Positions 1 through 6,219 of a stretch of DNA of 38,185 nucleotides are shown in pieces (position 1 is the first letter of the stretch; each line of letters begins with the position of its first letter). Made by a program: the position numbers and the translations under genes. Location of the stretch: positions 1 to 38,185 of the IMG/VR virus record IMGVR_UViG_3300044642_000116; one strand, given 5' to 3'. Source of the DNA: a virus. A model generated the notes under the pieces. That model had not been told where the DNA came from. It made no database searches and saw nothing but the letters and a program-made list of their open reading frames with translations.

Positions 1-68
1 GCTTTCTTGGCCGCTGCCTTTGGGTTGGCTGCGTAGTACTTAGCGGACTTGCTCTTTGCCTGGGCCAT
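1..68 (-). CDS. small basic protein, 3' end cut by window edge
   Basis: The reading frame opens with ATG at 68 and runs off the left edge, so only 22 residues are visible. They are rich in Lys and Ala (MAQAKSKSAKYYAANPKAAA). Small Lys/Ala-rich proteins with a similar start occur near the terminase genes of T7-like cyanophages, but their role is not known to me. The start overlaps the end of the upstream gene (stop at 40), the tight packing seen throughout this end. The large terminase should follow further left. Confidence 0.6.
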   Translation of the reverse strand, partial: MAQAKSKSAKYYAANPKAAAKK

Positions 69-243
69 CTTTAAAATAAACGAAGTTTTCCAGGCGTTCG
101 ATGCGCTGATTGCTGAGTCCAACCTGATGAACAAGAACATCAACAGACTTTGCAATGTTGTGGAGTGTCAGTAGGTGCCAACCAAACAAACCAAGAATGG
201 CTGCTGCTACGGCATTGCGTAGTGTTTCATTATCGGATGACAC
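40..243 (-). CDS. membrane/coiled-coil protein in the spanin position
   Basis: A 67-residue protein if read from GTG at 243; a GAGG stretch about 8 bases upstream supports this start over the in-frame TTG at 258. Residues about 9-30 form one hydrophobic segment (AVAAAILGLFGWHLLTL), followed by an amphipathic heptad-like stretch (VDVLVHQVGLSNQRIERLENFV) and a charged tail. In T7 the inner-membrane spanin gene 18.5 follows the small terminase gene 18, and this gene has that position, directly overlapping the small terminase stop. An inner-membrane spanin or accessory holin is therefore a reasonable guess, but no sequence signature proves it. The protein is much shorter than T7 gp18.5. Confidence 0.6.
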   Translation of the reverse strand: MSSDNETLRNAVAAAILGLFGWHLLTLHNIAKSVDVLVHQVGLSNQRIERLENFVYFKDGPGKEQVR

Positions 244-460
244 GTTCCACGTCCTCAAGTTCTAAGTCAGGAAGGCTGGCAAATAGTTCAGCAAGAGGCG
301 AACCAGAAATGGGAACACCAGTGATGTTATTCTTGGCAAGCCAATCACAAGCCGCCTTAAGATCTTGAGTAGTAGCAAGGCCGCTTTCAATGCGACCAAT
401 CAGTTCCTTTGTAACGAGACCATGAAGCTCGTTGAACTGATCCTCAGTTGCTCTGGCCAT
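230..460 (-). CDS. small terminase subunit (T7 gp18-like)
   Basis: The 76-residue protein begins MARATEDQFNELHGLVTKEL and is mainly helical, with a helix-turn-helix-like stretch (TTQDLKAACDWLAKNNITG) in the middle. This layout and the size fit the DNA maturase small subunits of T7-like cyanophages, which bind the packaging site on concatemeric DNA and load the large terminase. T7 gp18 is slightly longer, about 89 residues. Its place after the lysis genes and before the expected large terminase matches T7 order. The start ATG at 460 lies two bases after the stop of the preceding 58-residue gene, which suggests coupled translation. Confidence 0.85.
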   Translation of the reverse strand: MARATEDQFNELHGLVTKELIGRIESGLATTQDLKAACDWLAKNNITGVPISGSPLAELFASLPDLELEDVERVIR

Positions 461-462
461 AA

Positions 463-639
463 TTACGGTTTATCCTCAACAAGAAGGCCTTCATAAATGG
501 GGTAATCAGAGGTGAGAACCACAACCGTTTTGACCCAGCCAATGCTGGTAAATGTCCAGGTAGCGCCATTAGCGGTAAAGGTTTGACCAATCGTAGGCGC
601 AGGGCTGGTCGGAAAGATTGGATAAACAGGGTGTGACAC
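463..639 (-). CDS. 58-aa protein, GTG start, possible carbohydrate-binding or tail-type module
   Basis: This gene is easy to miss because it is short and starts with GTG at 639. The endolysin stop and this start share one base (TAGTG), and an AAGGAG sequence lies about 8 bases upstream, so translation is plausible. The protein starts VSHPVYPIFPTSPAPTIGQT and continues with a NGATWTFTSIGW motif. Short Pro-x-x-GQTF...NG-x-TW-x-W modules of this kind occur in phage tail and cell-wall-related proteins, but I cannot assign a fold. Coupling to the endolysin suggests either a lysis accessory or a minor structural protein. Confidence 0.65.
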   Translation of the reverse strand: MSHPVYPIFPTSPAPTIGQTFTANGATWTFTSIGWVKTVVVLTSDYPIYEGLLVEDKP

Positions 640-1604
640 TATGTGTTCTCCTTAATAAGATTGATAAGCTTTTGCGGGTAGCTTGGATCTGTAGCATACC
701 CTTCTTGTTGAAGCAATCGACAGCATTCCTCAGCAGAAGTGGCACGATTGACACCCTCATACCCTTTGTAATCGTCGTACCAAAGGGAAATCAGGTGTTG
801 AATGCACTCTTCAGGGGTGTTATAGTCTTTAAAGGTGTCTTTAATGGTAACCCACTTGCCGTTAAGGAACTCTTTTGTTTCTGTTGTGGTACCAGGGCTA
901 CCTTTAATGCCAAAGAAATTGTTCTTTCCAGAGGTATGTTTACCATAACCGGACTCAAGGGCCCATTGAGCAGCAACAACCTCGGGAAACTTAACACCTT
1001 TTGCCTTGGCAACGGCCATGACACCCTTCCAAGAGTTATCAAAGGCTGATTTAGGCTTAACAGAACGGAAGGTCATGTACCATCCACTGCCACTGCCCTC
1101 CACCATCCACCGTTTTGACCAGTTTTTCCAGGTATAGGCCACATTTTTACCCCCAACACCTGGCTGTGGATAGCCTCCATTGGCGTTATCCATCTCACCA
1201 TAGGGGTCGTGGCAGATCACGTGGGTATCGGTAATGCCAATCACCAGAGCCCAGTGTCCACCCCCTTTTGGAGCGTAGGCTGGACCCTTATGAAGCACAC
1301 CGCAGGCAACAGGATAGCCTGCTTCAAGCTCCTTTTCAAGGGTTGTGCGGGTTCCATTCTTAAAGAAGGAAGCACGTACTCCATACTCAAGTGCTGCCCT
1401 TGTGTGGGAAGTGAATTGGGTGGTATCTCCGTACCTAAGAACAGTACGGAGGTAATCATCGTCTGCATTAGAACCCTTAAGGGCATCAGGAAGCAGATAT
1501 TTGATGGCCATCGCACATGTTGATGAAAAACACATGCGATCGCCGTGGGTGGTCTGGCTATCAAGCTGAGGGTAGTACTGCTTTACTGGCAGTAGGATGT
1601 TCAC
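639..1604 (-). CDS. endolysin: C39-like peptidase plus glucosaminidase
   Basis: A 321-residue protein with two lytic modules. Residues 1-165 resemble the C39_2 peptidase family: putative nucleophile Cys25 in MCFSSTCAM, His117 in GHWALVIG and Asp133 in HDPYG. Residues 185-321 resemble FlgJ-type N-acetylglucosaminidases, with the putative catalytic Glu217 in AQWALESGYGKH and the usual NNFFGIKG segment. No signal peptide is visible, so export depends on a holin. The start is GTG at 1604, overlapping the TGA of the upstream holin candidate (GTGA), with AAGGAG about 11 bases upstream. T7 uses an amidase (gp3.5) in its early region instead; here the lysin is a late gene next to the terminase. Which bonds are cut is inferred from the families. 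Confidence 0.85.
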   Translation of the reverse strand: MNILLPVKQYYPQLDSQTTHGDRMCFSSTCAMAIKYLLPDALKGSNADDDYLRTVLRYGDTTQFTSHTRAALEYGVRASFFKNGTRTTLEKELEAGYPVACGVLHKGPAYAPKGGGHWALVIGITDTHVICHDPYGEMDNANGGYPQPGVGGKNVAYTWKNWSKRWMVEGSGSGWYMTFRSVKPKSAFDNSWKGVMAVAKAKGVKFPEVVAAQWALESGYGKHTSGKNNFFGIKGSPGTTTETKEFLNGKWVTIKDTFKDYNTPEECIQHLISLWYDDYKGYEGVNRATSAEECCRLLQQEGYATDPSYPQKLINLIKENT

Positions 1605-1825
1605 AGCCGATCGATCTCCTTTTGGATTTCCTGAATTTTACCCTTAAGAGCGCGAATGGTATCGTCTTCCCTGCGAAAGATTTTTACCTGCTGAATGATA
1701 CCTTGAATTACTTGAACAATGTTGTTGCCCTTGATCGGAAGATAAGGAACAAGTTCGTCAAAGATAAACAGTACCAAAAAGGAAGCTGCCTCATAGGACA
1801 GTTTAATGCCAAAGAGAGTAATCAT
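1601..1825 (-). CDS. holin candidate, one hydrophobic segment plus coiled coil
   Basis: The 74-residue protein has a hydrophobic N-terminal half (residues about 12-28, AASFLVLFIFDELVPYL) and a charged helical C-terminal half (EDDTIRALKGKIQEIQKEIDRL) that looks like a coiled coil. It overlaps the endolysin start by four bases (GTGA), the usual arrangement of holin then endolysin. T7 holin gp17.5 is of similar size and also follows the tail fibre region. The membrane segment contains acidic residues and a proline, so it is not a typical transmembrane helix, and I cannot exclude a different membrane-associated role. Confidence 0.6.
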   Translation of the reverse strand: MITLFGIKLSYEAASFLVLFIFDELVPYLPIKGNNIVQVIQGIIQQVKIFRREDDTIRALKGKIQEIQKEIDRL

Positions 1826-1977
1826 TTCTTTGATTTACGATTGGAACGACGCTGCTCAGACATAGCAATGGCCGTAGCCTGAGCGCGAGAAGTTACCTTA
1901 GGACCCTTTTTGGATCCGCTGTGAAGGGTGCCTCGTTTGAATTCACCCATCACTTTCTTAACTTTGTTTGTTTTCAT
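1822..1977 (-). CDS. small basic protein, DUF6496-like
   Basis: The 51-residue protein starts MKTNKVKKVMGEFKRGTLHS and contains SGSKKGPKVTSRAQATAIAMSEQRR. The pattern VMxEFKRGTLxSGS...VxSRxQAxAIAxSE is that of the DUF6496 family of small basic bacterial and phage proteins, whose function is unknown. About a third of residues are Lys or Arg, so nucleic-acid binding is possible. The ATG at 1977 overlaps the previous stop (ATGA), and its own TGA overlaps the holin-candidate ATG in the same way, so it sits inside a translationally coupled string. Confidence 0.75.
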   Translation of the reverse strand: MKTNKVKKVMGEFKRGTLHSGSKKGPKVTSRAQATAIAMSEQRRSNRKSKK

Positions 1978-2105
1978 CGGCCTTGGCCGCGAGTTTGTTT
2001 CCTGCCATGGTTAGGAAGGGACCGTTTGCCCTGGCCCTGTCGAGAAAGTTTCGGAGGACCAGGAACATGGGTCACCTTATTCATGGCACCTTTTGGTTTA
2101 GCCAT
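1974..2105 (-). CDS. 43-aa basic protein of unknown function
   Basis: The protein begins MAKPKGAMNKVTHVPGPPKL and ends in a Gly/Gln/Arg-rich tail (HGRKQTRGQGR). It is strongly basic, has no membrane segment and is probably disordered. Similar MNKVTHVPGPPKLSRQGQG-type small proteins occur in cyanophages, to my recollection, without a known role. The stop overlaps the next start by four bases (ATGA). Its place between tail fibre genes and lysis genes suggests a late gene. A DNA-condensing or packaging role would fit the charge but is only a guess. Confidence 0.65.
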   Translation of the reverse strand: MAKPKGAMNKVTHVPGPPKLSRQGQGKRSLPNHGRKQTRGQGR

Positions 2106-2111
2106 AATAGG

Positions 2112-2351
2112 TTAAAGTCCGAACAGCTCTTTCAATTCCGCCACAGTCAGCCCAGCCGCTTCCAGCTTCTGCTCAGTGGTCAGGGCCACAGGAGGTTCAA
2201 CCACGGGGGCAGGCTCGGGCATGTTGCCAGCAGCGACCCACTCCAGATAGGCGGCGTAGTCGGTGTTGGCGGGGTCGGGTGGGATGAAGGCGTTGTCCGC
2301 GAGGCGGAGGATGGTGTCGCCGGTGGTGAGTTGGTACATGGCGTCAGTCAT
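2112..2351 (-). CDS. small tail-fibre-associated protein
   Basis: The 79-residue protein has the N-terminal pattern MYQLTTGDTILRLADNAFIPPDPAN followed by TDYAAYLEWVAAGNMPEPAP, a Pro-rich linker and a C-terminal helix. Such proteins are common next to tail fibre genes in phages of cyanobacteria and other bacteria and often act as fibre accessory or chaperone-like proteins, though this one is not characterised. Start may be ATG 2351 or the in-frame ATG 2339. It lies in a GC-rich stretch with its neighbours and ends the adhesin cassette. Confidence 0.7.
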   Translation of the reverse strand: MTDAMYQLTTGDTILRLADNAFIPPDPANTDYAAYLEWVAAGNMPEPAPVVEPPVALTTEQKLEAAGLTVAELKELFGL

Positions 2352-2364
2352 GGGTGGTTAGGGG

Positions 2365-3405
2365 TTAGAGCTCGGCGGAGGCAATGATTACTGCAGCGAC
2401 CGAAGCATTGCCAGTTCCTCCGCTAATTCTGCCTGCTTTCCAAGATTTAGTTGGTACTGCGCCAACCGCGACTTGATCAATTTGGGTAGCGCCTGAACCA
2501 ACGCTTAACGTGGGCGAGGCTCGTTTTTCTACAGCCCAAGACCCATACAACACATTGGCAACCCCTCCGGGAGTGTATGTGATGTATGTCTCTGCGCTTT
2601 GTGTCTCAAAATACCTCTGACACAACGCCAGCTCCTGCCCGTAGCTCCTGCGCTCAAACGGGGTGGCGACGGTGCCGGGTTCTAGTTGGACGCCGGTGAT
2701 GTAGAAGGTGGCGCCGTTGGTGCCGACGACACTGGTGGCGCCGGTGGCGGAATTGATAGTCCCCGTTGTCCAAGCCCCAGGAGTGCCTGAGCGGCTAGAG
2801 CCAACACCAAGGCCAAATTGGACAATCGCGCCTGTCGTGTTGTTGTTTGCCCATGTTCCAGATGTGTCTCCTGGAATTACAATAGTTTTTTGTTCCCAAG
2901 TATTTGCCGCCCCAATGCTGTAGACATAGGGATAAGCCCTGATTCCATTTGTAACAACACCTCCAAACGATCCTGTTAAGGAAGACCTCACCCAAAAAGA
3001 AAGCGTGACAACTTGAGCCGACGCCGTGCCCCAGCCCAGGTCGGATATATTAAAGCCTTCAATTGCCTGTGTGAGAATAAAGAAGTCTGTTGCAGTTAGT
3101 GAGTAGACGGAAAGCGATGTCAGGCCTAAATAACTGCTAAATCCTGAAGGCGGAGCTACTGAGCCAGCATTTTGCTGGACTGAAAGCTTAGATGCTTGAG
3201 AAATGGGAAGGCTCCATCTGTCCAGCGTGTAACTGGAAGATGTCGGCGTCACCGCCGCCCCATTGTTCCTGGCATCAATCCTCATGTCGCCATTGATGAT
3301 GCGGTTCCTGGCGCCAGAGATCGGGCCGCCGTTGATGGAGCTGAGGGTGGCTGCTGTGCCGGTGTTGGATGGGCCGGCGATGTTGGTTACGTTGAGTGTG
3401 CTCAT
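2365..3405 (-). CDS. receptor-binding/tail fibre protein, carbohydrate-binding-like
   Basis: The 346-residue protein shows the signature NRIINGDMRIDARNNGA near residue 35, a DRW motif after YTL, and FERRSYGQELALCQRYFE near residue 255. This set is typical of phage tail fibre or appendage proteins with a jelly-roll-like central part, and is widespread in marine and freshwater phages. The GATFYITGVQLEPGTVATPFE segment is the conserved end of the central domain. Host receptor binding is inferred. It is a separate gene rather than part of the T7-type fibre, so it must attach to the fibre or tail by another route. Base composition is richer in G+C at both ends than in the virion genes upstream. 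Confidence 0.8.
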   Translation of the reverse strand: MSTLNVTNIAGPSNTGTAATLSSINGGPISGARNRIINGDMRIDARNNGAAVTPTSSSYTLDRWSLPISQASKLSVQQNAGSVAPPSGFSSYLGLTSLSVYSLTATDFFILTQAIEGFNISDLGWGTASAQVVTLSFWVRSSLTGSFGGVVTNGIRAYPYVYSIGAANTWEQKTIVIPGDTSGTWANNNTTGAIVQFGLGVGSSRSGTPGAWTTGTINSATGATSVVGTNGATFYITGVQLEPGTVATPFERRSYGQELALCQRYFETQSAETYITYTPGGVANVLYGSWAVEKRASPTLSVGSGATQIDQVAVGAVPTKSWKAGRISGGTGNASVAAVIIASAEL

Positions 3406-3407
3406 GA

Positions 3408-4025
3408 TCAGCCCTCGTAGAGAATGTTGATCGACCCGGCGTCAAAGGTGTCGGTGCCGTTGACGGTGGTGATGCGGACGCGATCTAGGGTGCCGGAGAG
3501 GGTTTTAGAGCCTGAAGCGTTGCAAACGCGAGGAACTGCAGGGGCTACAAAACCGCCATCAAACGCCCACGTATTGCCCGTAAGTAGCTGGATTCTTGCA
3601 GCTCCAGAGGTAACGGAAGCGGCAGTCAGGCCAACACTTGCAATAAACCCATCCGTCGCCGTCCCTTGGTTTGTTGCTTGGATGACGCCAGATGTGTAGC
3701 CAGTGTTTTCGATGCCGCCAGAATCGCCCAGTTGAATTAAATAATTGCTGGTTCCACTGAGACTTACTTGGTCAAACATCACCGTCACCCGCTTCACCCA
3801 ACTTGGAATCCCGGTGAAGTCGATGCTGGTGCCGCTGGTGGTGTTCTGAGCGGTGGCGAGCACCATGCGGCCGTTGACCCAGCTCAGGTTGCCAGCGCCA
3901 TCAGTGCCGAGGATGTTGCCGGCTGATCCGTTGCCACTGGGCAGCACCAGCGTGTTGTTCGCCCCTACGGCGGGGCTGTCGATCTCGGTGTAGCCGGAGG
4001 TCTGGCCTGCGAGTCTGAGTGTCAT
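3408..4025 (-). CDS. tail fibre/adhesin module
   Basis: The 205-residue protein begins MTLRLAGQTSGYTEIDSPAV and contains the fibre-type repeat LVLPSGNGSAGNILGTDGAGNLSWV (in two pieces: LVLPSGNGSAGN and ILGTDGAGNLSWV), seen in many tail fibre stalks. The rest is rich in Ser, Thr, Gly and beta-strand-forming residues, ending DTFDAGSINILYEG. No enzymatic motif is visible. It is likely one component of the modular receptor-binding tip. The start overlaps the previous gene's stop by four bases. A 60-base sample at 3801-3860 contains 37 G or C, much more than the internal virion genes. Confidence 0.7.
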   Translation of the reverse strand: MTLRLAGQTSGYTEIDSPAVGANNTLVLPSGNGSAGNILGTDGAGNLSWVNGRMVLATAQNTTSGTSIDFTGIPSWVKRVTVMFDQVSLSGTSNYLIQLGDSGGIENTGYTSGVIQATNQGTATDGFIASVGLTAASVTSGAARIQLLTGNTWAFDGGFVAPAVPRVCNASGSKTLSGTLDRVRITTVNGTDTFDAGSINILYEG

Positions 4026-4444
4026 TGGTTCACCTCCAGGGCGGTCTTGATTTCATCAGGGGTAGACGCGCCTTCAATCACGTCTTGGATCAGGGCGTAC
4101 TTCTCGCGGATGGCCTGACGAGCCTCCTCCGCTGCGGTGGCGTCTGCACCAGGGATCTGTTTCATGATCACCTCGTCAAAGGGCTTGAACTCCTCGGCAC
4201 GTTGTTGACGGCGCTTGTCGTGGCCCAGGGCCTTGCACTTGTCTAGGTCGTGGTCGATGCAGCAGTCACCCATCACCCACGCATTGCGGAAGTAGCGGTC
4301 GGTGGGGATGTCAGCTTCATCAACGATCTCGTAGGTCACGCCCTCGGGGACATCCTTCAGGGCTAGTTCGACGGTCACTGCGGGGATGATCACCGCGACG
4401 CCGCCATCAGGGGTTGGGTAGATGATTCGTTTCATGGTGGTCAT
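4022..4444 (-). CDS. fibre-associated conserved hypothetical protein
   Basis: The 140-residue protein starts MTTMKRIIYPTPDGGVAVII and carries the motif EIVDEADIPTDRYFRNAW. Proteins with this start and motif are frequent among tail fibre genes of cyanobacterial and other phages and in prophages, so an assembly or accessory role is likely but not shown. Residues 60-80 hold a His/Cys/Asp/Lys-rich stretch and the C-terminal half is helical (EEARQAIREKYALIQDVIEG). Either ATG 4444 or ATG 4435 could be used; the latter matches the family start as I remember it. It is flanked by two fibre-type genes. Confidence 0.65.
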   Translation of the reverse strand: MTTMKRIIYPTPDGGVAVIIPAVTVELALKDVPEGVTYEIVDEADIPTDRYFRNAWVMGDCCIDHDLDKCKALGHDKRRQQRAEEFKPFDEVIMKQIPGADATAAEEARQAIREKYALIQDVIEGASTPDEIKTALEVNQ

Positions 4445-4450
4445 TGTGGG

Positions 4451-4897
4451 TTAGCGAAAGATGGAGACACACACCTGCGTAACATCACCTCCAACAACAC
4501 CATTGCTGTAGATGTTTCTTACTCTCAGGCTGGAGCTAAGAATGGTTACAGCGGTAATGACACTGTTAAAGGAGCTACTGGGTCCGTCGCTGGGGGCGGT
4601 ATCCTTGCCAAAGGTGAAACCGTAGTTGGCGTCGGCCAACGCTGTTGTGAAGTTGACCGTATAATCACTTACCCCGTTATCCGTAATGCTGCTCACGTTG
4701 TAGCTGGCACGGATCGCCACGGTGCCGGTGCCGTTGAAGTTCACGAAGGCTTTACAGACACCGGTGGCCGTATCAGCGTCGAGCTTGCTGCGACTCACAG
4801 CATCCGCTGCCAGGTCGGGATTGGTGATCACTCCATCAGGAAGACCACCTGCACTAATTCCGGTTACGGTGCCGGATCCGTTAATAGTAATAGGCAT
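4451..4897 (-). CDS. tail fibre/adhesin module
   Basis: Read from ATG at 4897 the protein has 148 residues and starts MPITINGSGTVTGISAGGLP. The reading frame is open upstream to a TTG at 4915, but the MPITINGSGTVTG start is a familiar phage fibre N-terminus. The following DGVITNPDLAADAVSRSKLD is a fibre-stalk motif and the remainder (FVNFNGTGTVAIRASYNVSSI) a beta-rich tip seen in many phage tail proteins. It begins three bases from the stop of the T7-type fibre gene. Probable receptor-binding component. Confidence 0.75.
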   Translation of the reverse strand: MPITINGSGTVTGISAGGLPDGVITNPDLAADAVSRSKLDADTATGVCKAFVNFNGTGTVAIRASYNVSSITDNGVSDYTVNFTTALADANYGFTFGKDTAPSDGPSSSFNSVITAVTILSSSLRVRNIYSNGVVGGDVTQVCVSIFR

Positions 4898-4899
4898 AA

Positions 4900-6219
4900 T
4901 TAGACAATGCTCCAAGCAGAACCAGAAGGTACAGTTACTGTGACACCTGAGTTAATAGTCATAGGACCAGCAGAGATAACATTCTTGCCAGCAGTAATTG
5001 TGTACGATTGAGTAACAGTGTTCGAGTGCTCTACTGCCCACTCATCGCTTCCACCACCAGTGGCTCCACCTCCAACACTTCCCCAGGCAGAGCCGTTATA
5101 GCCCTCAAACTTACCAAGAGAATTATTAAAGCGGAAGTAACCAGCAGCAGGGGTGCCATCTCGTTCGCCAGTAGTGCCACTAGGAATACCAGCAGAGCCA
5201 GTATTACCTGTTTTATAAACACTTTCGCTGATAACCTCTTGAAGAGCCCCTTGAACATTATTAGAGGCAACTGTTCCAAAAGGGGTAAAGCTGATGTTTG
5301 CAGCATCACCGGGAACATAAGCAATGACCCAAACCGTGCCGGTATAGACCTTCATCACCGACAACGTGGTGTTCCAATAAAGGTCACCAGCAGTCAGAGG
5401 ATCTCCGTCATTATCAACACTAGGGTCGCTTGCCTTAGCACCAAGGTAGCGGTCATCAAAGCTGTCAAATGCAGCCAAGGCAGACGCAGCAGAACTGGCA
5501 GCACTGGTGGCACTGTTGGCAGCGTTAGTGGCGCTGGTAGAAGCGTTAGATGCACTGGTAGCTGCGTTAGACGCAGACGTACTAGCAGCAGCCTGAGAGG
5601 CGCTAGCAGCGGTCTGAGAAGCAAGAGCAGCAGAAGCACTACTGGCCGCATTACTGGCGCTTGTAGAGGCATTGCTGGCGCTCGTGGCTGCATTAGAGGC
5701 AGACGTTGCAGCAGCACCAGCGGAAGTCGAAGCAGAAGAAGCCGAAGCAGCTGCAGCTATAGCAGAAGCTGAAACTGCACCAACATTACTATCTACATAG
5801 TCTTTCGTGGAAGCATCTGTACCAGCAGAGGGGGTTCCAAGGTTGGTAATTTTATACCCACCCATATTAAGGATGCCCGACAGGGTACCCCCAAAGGTGC
5901 TAAAAGCTCGGGCAACTACTTCTTGAGCAACATAAAGCAGCTGGGTAAAGTTTTCATTCAGGTCTTGTGCCTTAATGGACGAGCCTGAAAAGAAAGTAGC
6001 TTCAGAAGTATCGCTATTGGTTTCGCGATAAATAATGATAGCTGCACCAGCGGCTGGAGCCGATAGAAACTGAATGGTGCTGGCGTTGACAAATACAAAG
6101 GCAGTGGTAGGTACCGCATTAACGGTAACCTTTACATCTGCCTCGTCTAGGTAAAGAAAAGACAGGGAATAGAGCGTAGTAGACCCATTCCCCGTATAAG
6201 TGTTTTGGACAATTGCCAT
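4900..6219 (-). CDS. tail fibre with T7 gp17-type N-terminal anchor
   Basis: The 439-residue protein begins MAIVQNTYTGNGSTTLYSLS; residues 1-145 match the T7 tail fibre N-terminal domain (PF03906), which docks the fibre on the tail. Residues 150-250 are an Ala/Ser/Thr/Asn heptad repeat, likely a coiled-coil shaft. Residues 255-310 contain the DRYLGAKASDPSVDNDGDPL...GDLYWNT module found in many fibres, and the C-terminus ends in a GPMTINSGVTVTVPSGSAW motif common in marine phage tails. The stop of the upstream ejection protein overlaps the start (TAATG). T7 gp17 is longer (about 553 residues); the distal receptor function may reside in the genes that follow. Confidence 0.9.
   Translation of the reverse strand: MAIVQNTYTGNGSTTLYSLSFLYLDEADVKVTVNAVPTTAFVFVNASTIQFLSAPAAGAAIIIYRETNSDTSEATFFSGSSIKAQDLNENFTQLLYVAQEVVARAFSTFGGTLSGILNMGGYKITNLGTPSAGTDASTKDYVDSNVGAVSASAIAAAASASSASTSAGAAATSASNAATSASNASTSASNAASSASAALASQTAASASQAAASTSASNAATSASNASTSATNAANSATSAASSAASALAAFDSFDDRYLGAKASDPSVDNDGDPLTAGDLYWNTTLSVMKVYTGTVWVIAYVPGDAANISFTPFGTVASNNVQGALQEVISESVYKTGNTGSAGIPSGTTGERDGTPAAGYFRFNNSLGKFEGYNGSAWGSVGGGATGGGSDEWAVEHSNTVTQSYTITAGKNVISAGPMTINSGVTVTVPSGSAWSIV
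5470..5772 (-). repeat. Ala/Ser heptad-coding repeats in tail fibre shaft
   Basis: About fourteen consecutive 21-base units encode heptads such as SNAATSA, SNASTSA, SNAASSA, TNAANSA and TSAASSA. The pair SNAATSA-SNASTSA occurs twice, separated by degenerate units. The pattern places Ala at regular positions, as expected for a thin trimeric coiled coil. The repeat also creates long open frames on the opposite strand without coding meaning. Such repeats can change length by recombination or slippage. Confidence 0.8.

Noticed and set aside
5008-5772. A 254-codon plus-strand frame rich in Ser, Arg and Gly
   Set aside because: It arises from the Ala/Ser heptad repeats of the fibre shaft read in reverse.
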